Part shown: piece by piece, positions 58,712 through 64,000 of the stretch
How the letters are laid out: each line of letters begins with the position of its first letter
Position numbering within the stretch: position 1 is the first letter of the stretch
Assembly (NCBI GenBank): GCA_011620555.1
Contig: WOYY01000039.1
Location: 1-64,000, forward strand
Direction: 5' to 3'
Source: Anaerolineaceae bacterium
GTDB taxonomy: Bacteria > Chloroflexota > Anaerolineae > Anaerolineales > Anaerolineaceae
Length of the DNA stretch: 64,000 bases
Notes under the pieces: generated by a model
What the model saw: only the letters and a program-made list of their open reading frames with translations
What the model was told of the DNA's origin: nothing
Databases searched by the model: none
Translations under genes and position numbers: made by a program

Positions 58712-59357
58712 TCTTTCCCTGATCCCGGCCCGGCCGGACCTCCAATTTGAACAGGCCCTCTGGGCCCAAGGCCTGCGCCAGGTTGCCGGCGTGGATGAGG
58801 CCGGCCGCGGCGCTCTGCTGGGGCCGGTGGCCGCGGGCGTGGTGGTGCTGCCCGCGGACTGCCCTGACCTGCTGGGCCGTCTGCAAGGAGTCCGCGATTC
58901 CAAAGAGATGACCCCTGCGGCGCGGGAGCATTGGGCGGTGCAGATCAAAGCCATCGCCACAGCCTGGGCGGTGGGTTACGCCGCCGCAAGCGAGATCGAC
59001 CAGCTGGGGATTGCGCCTGCCACCCGCCTGGCCGCCTGCCGCGCCCTGGCGCAGTTGAGCGTGCCAGCCGAGCATCTCTTGATCGACTATATCCGGCTGC
59101 CGGAAGTGGATACCCCCCAAACCTCGCTGATCAAGGGCGATGCCCGCTCGCTGACGATCGCCGCAGCCTCCGTGCTGGCCAAAACCGGCCGGGATGCGCT
59201 CCTGGTGGGAATGGACCGCGAATATCCGGGATATGGCCTGGTGCAGAACAAAGGCTATGGGACCGTTGCGCATCGGGCCGCGATCGCGAGCCTGGGCCCT
59301 TGCCGCCAGCACCGGCATTCCTTCGCACCGATCCGGGTGGAGGGGGAAGAGCGTTAG
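58689..59357 (+). CDS. rnhB: Ribonuclease HII
   Basis: The 222-residue protein shows the RNase HII signature VAGVDEAGRGALLGPVAAG with the DE pair, GVRDSKEM, LLIDYIRLP, GDARSLTIAAASVLAKTGRD and KGYGTVAHRAAI. It removes ribonucleotides embedded in DNA. It is translated from within the end of the glycosyltransferase gene. After it the composition turns AT-rich. Confidence 0.9.
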   Translation: MTPRAKFDLSLIPARPDLQFEQALWAQGLRQVAGVDEAGRGALLGPVAAGVVVLPADCPDLLGRLQGVRDSKEMTPAAREHWAVQIKAIATAWAVGYAAASEIDQLGIAPATRLAACRALAQLSVPAEHLLIDYIRLPEVDTPQTSLIKGDARSLTIAAASVLAKTGRDALLVGMDREYPGYGLVQNKGYGTVAHRAAIASLGPCRQHRHSFAPIRVEGEER

Positions 59358-59458
59358 GAAGTAGGTATCAGGTATGGGTAATAATAGGTAATTGGAAATG
59401 GGTGGTCGTGGGGAGATGCCTTTGGCAGATTTGCATCAATCCGCATTCTTGTAGATTT

Positions 59459-59482
59459 GAGATTGTTTTGTCGCAATGACAA
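59459..59482. repeat. Dispersed palindromic repeat (GCAATG-type), short copy
   Basis: Reads GAGATTGTTTTGTCGCAATG followed by ACAA, the minimal form of the GTCATTGCGA...AATCTC intergenic repeat; a longer copy is at 54619. Confidence 0.45.
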
Positions 59483-59556
59483 GAAATGTTTTGGATCGTG
59501 AATTTGAACTTTCAGAATCGTATTTTGATTTTGCCAACATCCATCAAGGCTGCACC

Positions 59557-60279
59557 TTAAGCTTCATACTTTCGAATACCGCGGCAACGTGGATAGTTCG
59601 GGCAACCCCAAAATTGTTCACCTTGATTTGATCCGCTTTTCGCAGTTCTTAACACCATCTCGCTGCCGCATTTGGGACATAGGGGAGAGGCGCTTTGCGC
59701 CTCTGTGATAATTGGCTGGCTTGATGTTCCTGTTTCATTTGAATCAAGATACTGATGCAAAGCTGAATTCAACTCCGAGGTTGAATATGATCGTTGAACA
59801 GGAAATCGGACCAACGGAAGTTTCGCTGCCGCATAAACCATTTCAACAAATTCATCCCGTGTCTGCCTATCACTTTTCTGATGACTCTTATCGTCCAGTT
59901 CTATGCCCACTAAGGGCTGCAAGGTTTTTGGATCACATAATAAAAAGTCAACATGCTTGCGATCAATCTTATTGGTGTAAGTTCGATATTTACTTGGATC
60001 ATTGGACTTCACGTAGAATAAATCAGAGAGTGATACTTTTGGGCAAATCACTACTTTATCCGAAACGATGTGTTTCAAGACAAGGTAAAAACTATGTTCA
60101 GCAGGTGAGAGAAAATCATCTCGGATGTGGTAAGGATATTCAAGTTGGCCATCTGATTTTTCACCCTTGTCTGTCAGAAAGTCAACAATTCTTTCGACGA
60201 TATCATCAGTGGCTTCGGCTGATAAACCTAGGGCTTTCAAGATGGAACGAAGGAGTGAAAACTTTTCTTGGGATTGCAT
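59557..60279 (-). CDS. DUF2726 domain protein with topoisomerase-type zinc ribbon
   Basis: The ATG at 60279 gives 240 residues. The middle part (about 55-185) is a DUF2726 domain, a predicted endonuclease-like fold: FLSPAEHSFYLVLKHIVSDK, CPKVSLSDLF, KHVDFLLCDPKTLQPLVGIELDDKSHQ. It contains a PD-(D/E)XK-like pattern with D and E-x-D in place of the usual E-x-K. The end (about 205-238) is a zinc ribbon like those of topoisomerase I (CPKCGSEMVLRTAKSG ... GCPNYPRCRG). The gene and its flanks are AT-rich compared with the neighbours, which suggests transfer. A DNA-processing role is inference. Confidence 0.7.
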   Translation of the reverse strand: MQSQEKFSLLRSILKALGLSAEATDDIVERIVDFLTDKGEKSDGQLEYPYHIRDDFLSPAEHSFYLVLKHIVSDKVVICPKVSLSDLFYVKSNDPSKYRTYTNKIDRKHVDFLLCDPKTLQPLVGIELDDKSHQKSDRQTRDEFVEMVYAAAKLPLVRFPVQRSYSTSELNSALHQYLDSNETGTSSQPIITEAQSASPLCPKCGSEMVLRTAKSGSNQGEQFWGCPNYPRCRGIRKYEA

Positions 60280-60509
60280 GATGGATAATACCCCTATCCT
60301 GCTCAACGAGCAGCTTTCTATTATTTGTGCAGAACTTAATTCGTCCCAGTTTTTTGTGGATTGATAATAAACCTCTGGAGATTCGATAAATTGATTTAAT
60401 TGCTGCTTATAAACAAGATAAATTCTATTATATCTTCTATGATCCGTTTATTATGCATGTAGTGGATTATATAAACCAGTTGAAATAATTAGCTAATGTG
60501 ATAGCCCTG

Positions 60510-60558
60510 GGTTGGTTGCGTCCTCTGGGAAGTTCGAACCTACGACAAACTGATTATG
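60510..60558 (-). other. tRNA-like 3' fragment next to nadE
   Basis: The minus strand reads CATAATCAGTTTGTCGTAGG then TTCGAACTTCCCAGAGGACGC and AACCA, which resembles the 3' half of a tRNA (anticodon-loop end, variable loop, GGTTCGAA T loop, CCA-like end), but the T stem does not pair cleanly and there is no 5' half. It may be an attachment-site remnant or chance. Confidence 0.25.
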
Positions 60559-61378
60559 TTCCCCAATCCCGCAGATACAGGAAATCATACCCGACGGTGC
60601 GCTGGGAGAGCTTGGCGATCGGCGGCATCACCCGCTTGAAGTGGTTCCGGCGGATGCGCTGGACGACCTCTTCCACAAATTGGGGATCATAGCCCTCGGC
60701 GACCAGGTCTTCCGGCCGGTAACGCTGGTCCACCAGCAGGTAGAGCAGCTGGTCCACGTCGGCATAGGTGAAGCCCAGATCGCCTTCGTCGGTCTGCCCC
60801 TGCCAGAGGTCTGCGGAGGGCGCTTTGGCGGTCACCGAATCCGGCACGCCCAGCGCTCTGGAAAGCTGGCGCACCTGGGTCTTGTAGAGATCGCCAATCG
60901 GCTGGAGCGCGGCAGCGGAGTCGCCGAAGATGGTGGAATAGCCCAGCAGGATCTCGGTTTTGTTGCTGGTGCCCACCACCAGGCCTTTGAAAGCGGCGGA
61001 CTGGTCGTAGAGTACGATCATCCGCATCCGGGCCATGATGTTGCCCGCGCGTATTTTATCCATGTCCTCAAAGCGCTGGATCAGCGGGTCCACCATATCG
61101 GTGATCTCCACGGTCAGCGACTGCACGCCCAGGTCGTCGATCATCGTCTGGGCATCCGCCAGGGTGTCCGGGGCGGAGGTTTTATAGGGCATGCGCACGG
61201 CGAGCACGTTCTCCGGGCCGAGGGAGCGGGCGGAAAGGTAGAGGCTCAGGGCGGAGTCGATCCCGCCGGAAAGGCCCAGCACCGCTTTGGTGATGCCCAC
61301 CCGGTGCAGTTCGGTGCGGATGAAGCCGGTCAGGATCTTTTCGGCCAGTTCGGTATGGATGGTCAGGTCAGTCTTCAT
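60554..61378 (-). CDS. nadE: NAD synthetase, synthetase subunit
   Basis: The start is the ATG at 61378. The 274-residue protein has the NadE pattern: AVLGLSGGIDSALSLYLSA (PP-loop), VVGTSNKTEILLGYSTIFGD, LYKTQVRQLSRALGVP and KAPSADLWQGQTDEGDLGF. It adenylates and amidates nicotinate adenine dinucleotide. The gene for a nitrilase-type subunit overlaps its start by 11 bp, so ammonia is probably supplied from glutamine by a separate polypeptide rather than a fused domain. Confidence 0.9.
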   Translation of the reverse strand: MKTDLTIHTELAEKILTGFIRTELHRVGITKAVLGLSGGIDSALSLYLSARSLGPENVLAVRMPYKTSAPDTLADAQTMIDDLGVQSLTVEITDMVDPLIQRFEDMDKIRAGNIMARMRMIVLYDQSAAFKGLVVGTSNKTEILLGYSTIFGDSAAALQPIGDLYKTQVRQLSRALGVPDSVTAKAPSADLWQGQTDEGDLGFTYADVDQLLYLLVDQRYRPEDLVAEGYDPQFVEEVVQRIRRNHFKRVMPPIAKLSQRTVGYDFLYLRDWGT

Positions 61379-62225
61379 GGTTCCCCAGGATTCTTTCCAG
61401 TTCGCTCTGGACCAGGTTGGTGCGCTCATCCCGCAGGAGCGGCAACCGGGCGCGGGTCCGATGGAATTGATTGAGGTCGATCTCGGCGACGCACAGCGAG
61501 GTTTCAAAGTCGGGGGCACGCACGACCAGATCGCCGTTCGGGTCAAAGATGGTGGAGCCGCCCCAGAAGTTCAGGCCGTCCTCATAACCCACCCGGTTGG
61601 CATGGGCGACAAAGACCGTGAACAGACCGGCATAGGCCCGGTTGGTGTGCTCCACCCAGGTGGAGCTGCTCAGGCGGGGGTCGGCCGTCAGGCCGCGGCC
61701 GGGCGAAGCCGATTGGAAGAGCAGGATGTCGGCGCCGTCAAGCCAGAGCAGGTAGGGCAGGGAAGCGTGCCAGAAATCTTCGCAGATCAGCATCCCCATC
61801 CGACCGAAGCGGGTGTCGAAGGCCCGGACGGAATCACCCCAGGCAAAGAACCGGCCTTCATCAAACATGCCGTAGGTGGGGAGGTAGACCTTGTTGTGGA
61901 TGTGGACGATCTTGCCCTCGGCCAGGTAGGCGGAGGCGATATAGAAGCGGTGACGCCGGTCTTCATGCACAAAACCCACCATCAGGTCAATCCCCCGGCT
62001 GGCATCCAGCAGGGTGTTGAACACCGGGTCGTTCTGGTCGGGCTGGATGGCGGTGGTCACGGCCAGGTCCTGCAGGACATAGCCCGTCAGCGACAGTTCG
62101 GGGAAGATCAGCAGGTCCGCGCCTTGCTGCTTGGCCTCCGCGATCAGCTCGAGATGAGTGGCCAGGTTGGCCTGCACTTCACCCAGCTTGGTGTTGAATT
62201 GTGCCAGTGCGATCTTAATTTTCAT
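61368..62225 (-). CDS. Nitrilase-fold amidase, likely glutaminase partner of NadE
   Basis: The 285-residue protein is a carbon-nitrogen hydrolase with the Glu-Lys-Cys triad: FPELSLTGY, HNKVYLPTYGMFDEGRFF and GMLICEDFWH. It resembles the N-terminal glutaminase domain of fused glutamine-dependent NAD synthetases, including YLPTYGMFDEGRFF and the length. Its overlap with nadE supports a joint enzyme. This split form is seen in some bacteria; channelling of ammonia between the two is inference. Confidence 0.85.
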   Translation of the reverse strand: MKIKIALAQFNTKLGEVQANLATHLELIAEAKQQGADLLIFPELSLTGYVLQDLAVTTAIQPDQNDPVFNTLLDASRGIDLMVGFVHEDRRHRFYIASAYLAEGKIVHIHNKVYLPTYGMFDEGRFFAWGDSVRAFDTRFGRMGMLICEDFWHASLPYLLWLDGADILLFQSASPGRGLTADPRLSSSTWVEHTNRAYAGLFTVFVAHANRVGYEDGLNFWGGSTIFDPNGDLVVRAPDFETSLCVAEIDLNQFHRTRARLPLLRDERTNLVQSELERILGNHED

Positions 62226-62321
62226 TTTGCACCCAATCTATGCGGCAAGAAATCAATGTACCCTAATTTTACTTGGTTTTGCCGTCAACTGGCTTTGTGG
62301 CAAACGCCTGACGAGAAAAGG

Positions 62322-62327
62322 TATAAT
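62322..62327 (+). promoter_or_regulatory. TATAAT box of the GNAT gene
   Basis: TATAAT at 62322-62327 puts the transcript start near 62334, so an ATG at 62330 is excluded and initiation at 62366 or slightly later is favoured. No clear -35. Confidence 0.5.
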
Positions 62328-62365
62328 AGATGAGGACCTACTCACCGATCTGGATACCCCCACTT

Positions 62366-62884
62366 ATGATGATGACTGTGACCAGCGAAATTCAGGGCAA
62401 ATCTTCAGACCTCACTTCCCCTTGGGTGATTCTGGAGGCGGACTGGCGCGATTACACTCAGTTGAATCAACTGGAAAAGGCCTGCTTCCGTTCGGAGGAT
62501 CACTGGCCCTTTTGGGACCTGATCGGCGTGCTGACTCTGCCGGGTGTGGTCCGTTTCAAGGCTGTACTGGATGGCAAGCTGGTGGGGTTCATCGGGGGCG
62601 AGCGGGAATTGAGCCAACGCCTGGGGTGGATCACCACCCTGGCTGTCAGCCCGGCCTACCGCAGGCGCGGAATCGCCCAGGCGCTGCTGAAGCGGGCCGA
62701 GGAAACCCTCGCCATGCCCCGGGTCCGGCTGAGCGTTCGGGCCTCCAATGCCGGCGCGATCAGACTGTACGAAGTCAATGGGTACGCTCAGGTGGATTGC
62801 TGGCAGAAATATTACGCCGGTGGGGAAGATGCCCTGGTGCTGGAGAAAAACTGCCACCGCAAGTACGGCCTCCGGGCAGGGTAG
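62366..62884 (+). CDS. GNAT N-acetyltransferase, RimI-like
   Basis: Three ATG codons in a row (62366, 62369, 62372) offer the start. The roughly 172-residue protein is a GNAT enzyme: WRDYTQLNQLEKACFRSEDH, ITTLAVSPAYRRRGIAQALL with the acetyl-CoA loop RRRGIA, and LSVRASNAGAIRLYEVNGYAQVD. The order and the NxxAIxLYxxxGY motif are RimI-like, so acetylation of a protein N-terminus is possible. Substrate not proven. Confidence 0.75.
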   Translation: MMMTVTSEIQGKSSDLTSPWVILEADWRDYTQLNQLEKACFRSEDHWPFWDLIGVLTLPGVVRFKAVLDGKLVGFIGGERELSQRLGWITTLAVSPAYRRRGIAQALLKRAEETLAMPRVRLSVRASNAGAIRLYEVNGYAQVDCWQKYYAGGEDALVLEKNCHRKYGLRAG

Positions 62885-62898
62885 TTTACCGGAAGATA

Positions 62899-62932
62899 AA
62901 CCTCCTGTGGATGACGTCGTCCACAGGAGGTT
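62899..62932. terminator. Bidirectional terminator hairpin
   Basis: AACCTCCTGTGGA/TCCACAGGAGGTT, 13 bp, between the convergent GNAT and PLDc_N genes. Confidence 0.65.
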
Positions 62933-62960
62933 CTGGATTCAGGGGAGTGCCGCTGAGAAT

Positions 62961-63176
62961 TTAGAGCGGTTCATCCTTGTCGGTGTCGGGTTGGATGATG
63001 AAGAAAGCCACCGCGCCCAGGATCGGGATACAGGTAACTACGATCACCCAGAGAACTTTGGCCGTGGCGGGTAGGGACCGGTCTTTCAGTTGAAAGAGGG
63101 TCACGATCATCAGGACGATCCAGGCCAGGATAATCAGGACATTGACGCTTTGAAAAATAGTGCCCATGTTAATCAT
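62961..63176 (-). CDS. PLDc_N domain small membrane protein
   Basis: The 71-residue protein has two transmembrane helices with the pattern IILAWIVLMIVTLFQLKDRS ... LWVIVVTCIPILGAVAFFII. This fits the phospholipase D N-terminal (PLDc_N) domain occurring without the enzyme. Function unknown. Confidence 0.7.
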   Translation of the reverse strand: MINMGTIFQSVNVLIILAWIVLMIVTLFQLKDRSLPATAKVLWVIVVTCIPILGAVAFFIIQPDTDKDEPL

Positions 63177-63375
63177 TTTGTTCCCTTTCAGATATTGATC
63201 TTGATGTCCCTTTAATTCTAACGCGAACAGTGCTGCAAGCCAGCGCTGGAAGGGATCAAGGCGGGAGGCGGGGATAATTTTTAAGCCGGGGTCTGAGATG
63301 GCTGGTTCCGAGGGGGGCGTCTGGTTGACTTTGAGCCTCGTTCGGGATATACTGAATCAACATTATGCAAGGACA

Positions 63376-63455
63376 ATGAGTGTAAATGCAAAGACCTGTA
63401 CGTTCCAAAAAAGCCTTTAAGCACGCCGGTTAACCCCGCGCGTGCTCTTTTTTAT
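63376..63455 (+). promoter_or_regulatory. Attenuator-like leader of the SWIM gene
   Basis: Two overlapping tiny frames start at 63376 (14 codons, TAA at 63418) and at 63386 (MQRPVRSKKAFKHAG, stop TAA at 63431). The second stop lies in the loop of a hairpin AGCACGC/GCGTGCT (63420-63446) followed by CTTTTTT, an intrinsic terminator 30 bp before the SWIM gene. This layout is typical of leader-peptide attenuation; it is inferred. Confidence 0.4.
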
Positions 63456-63485
63456 ATCCCTTCCGATAGAAAGGAAAAGTGCACC

Positions 63486-63728
63486 ATGGACTACGGATTG
63501 ATCGGCAAAATTGATAAGGCCAAACGCTACGCTGAAGAACGCGAGCGGATCAGTTTTGAGAAATTCACTGCCACTATTGCCGGCGACAACAACAATCACA
63601 CAGTGACCTATGATAAGGGTCAATGGGATTGCGATTGTGATTTCTTCCAGAGCCGCGGCCGCTGCAGCCACACCATGGCGCTCGAAATGATCCTTGAAGG
63701 CATGGTTGATATCGCGGATGTAGACTGA
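63486..63728 (+). CDS. Small SWIM zinc-finger protein
   Basis: The 80-residue protein ends in a SWIM finger: CDCDFFQSRGRCSH, which is the CxC...CxH pattern (C49, C51, C61, H63). An N-terminal helix and a beta strand (HTVTYDKGQWDCD) precede it. SWIM domains bind DNA or proteins. No larger SWIM helicase is near. Its own terminator follows at 63768. Confidence 0.8.
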   Translation: MDYGLIGKIDKAKRYAEERERISFEKFTATIAGDNNNHTVTYDKGQWDCDCDFFQSRGRCSHTMALEMILEGMVDIADVD

Positions 63729-63767
63729 GCTTCAATTTACCGATCAGGAAAATGACCTTAATTCGTC

Positions 63768-63794
63768 AGGCCGTGGATTCGCACGGCCTTTTTT
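63768..63794 (+). terminator. Intrinsic terminator of the SWIM gene
   Basis: AGGCCGTG/CACGGCCT with a 6-nt loop followed by TTTTT. Confidence 0.8.
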
Positions 63795-63802
63795 AATTCC
63801 GA

Positions 63803-64000
63803 TCAGTTCTTCCTGGAGCGCGGCGCCCAAGGGGGATTGAGCTGACGTTCATCCCGGTTCAGCCCATCCAAGAGTTGCATATCCGCTTCATCCAGCCCGA
63901 AGAAGATGTCGGCGTTTTCCAAGATCCGTTTCTCATGGACCGATTTTGGAATTGCGACGAGGTCATGCTGGATCACCCAGGCCAGCATCACCTGGGCGGT
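63803..64000 (-). CDS. Aldo/keto reductase, C-terminal part (truncated by window edge)
   Basis: The frame is open from the window edge to a TAG at 63803, 65 residues. It reads TAQVMLAWVIQHDLVAIPKS, RILENADIF and LLDGLNRDERQLNP, the conserved C-terminal region of NADPH-dependent aldo/keto reductases (PAQ..LRW...IPKS...ENL.IFDF.L). The catalytic Asp-Tyr-Lys-His residues lie beyond the edge. Confidence 0.75.
   Translation of the reverse strand, partial: TAQVMLAWVIQHDLVAIPKSVHEKRILENADIFFGLDEADMQLLDGLNRDERQLNPPWAPRSRKN

Overview
The window reads as chromosomal DNA of a Chloroflexota bacterium, most likely an anaerobic Anaerolineae. I infer this from the mix of families (a CpXC-domain protein, an FHA plus winged-helix regulator, Asp-box and SIMPL lipoproteins, VanW and LCP envelope proteins, a ChlI/ChlD-type chelatase, a glutamate dehydrogenase), from zinc ribbons on membrane proteins, and from a GC content that looks like the high fifties by eye. 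No rRNA and no species marker is present.

Layout. 1-0.5 kb: truncated PRC-barrel gene with an attenuator-like leader. 1-7 kb: ATP-cone/uridine kinase fusion, Asp-box lipoprotein, CpXC protein, FHA regulator. 7.2-9 kb: ABC-F ATPase remnant, AT-rich lipoprotein, NifU-like protein. 9-11.1 kb: chelatase-type gene split at an A9 run, the signature of programmed -1 frameshifting. 11.2-19.8 kb: Ser/Thr kinase behind a structured leader, GH3 enzyme coupled to a phosphodiesterase, LDH2-type dehydrogenase, membrane methyltransferase, lytic transglycosylase, SAM methyltransferase. 19.9-24.4 kb: SRP RNA, dnaN, a PEP-synthase-like protein, and two parS sites. 24.6-31.9 kb: zinc-ribbon membrane protein, FkbM methyltransferase, PlsC-like acyltransferase, GH13, TetR regulator with palindromic operator, nitroreductase, OsmC remnant. 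31.9-32.3 kb: candidate replication origin (AT-rich 38-bp palindrome plus three phased TTATCCACA boxes). 32.4-37.7 kb: nucleotidyltransferase, deoxynucleoside kinase, Cys-type CcmE, two M28 peptidases (one internally deleted). 37.9-41.6 kb: AT-rich accessory island between 41-bp direct repeats, rich in lipoproteins and gene fragments. 41.8-52.5 kb: VanW, Trm112-like, LCP, MarR with a heterodimeric ABC exporter, DegV, two SIMPL lipoproteins. 52.9-64 kb: glutamate dehydrogenase; a tight operon ssb - DUF3467 - translin-like - two-part membrane Cas4-like nuclease; esterase; tRNA-Pro; glycosyltransferase; rnhB; DUF2726 protein; two-part NAD synthetase; GNAT; SWIM protein; truncated aldo/keto reductase.

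How it fits together. The parS pair, the DnaA-box cluster and an apparent change in strand composition near 32 kb together suggest an origin-proximal segment. The most system-like cluster is the five-gene ssb operon at 54.7-56.8 kb, where a Cas4-type nuclease is divided between two membrane-anchored polypeptides whose catalytic and Fe-S residues complement each other, next to two nucleic-acid-binding proteins. All function calls rest on reading motifs in translated sequence; no database search was possible.
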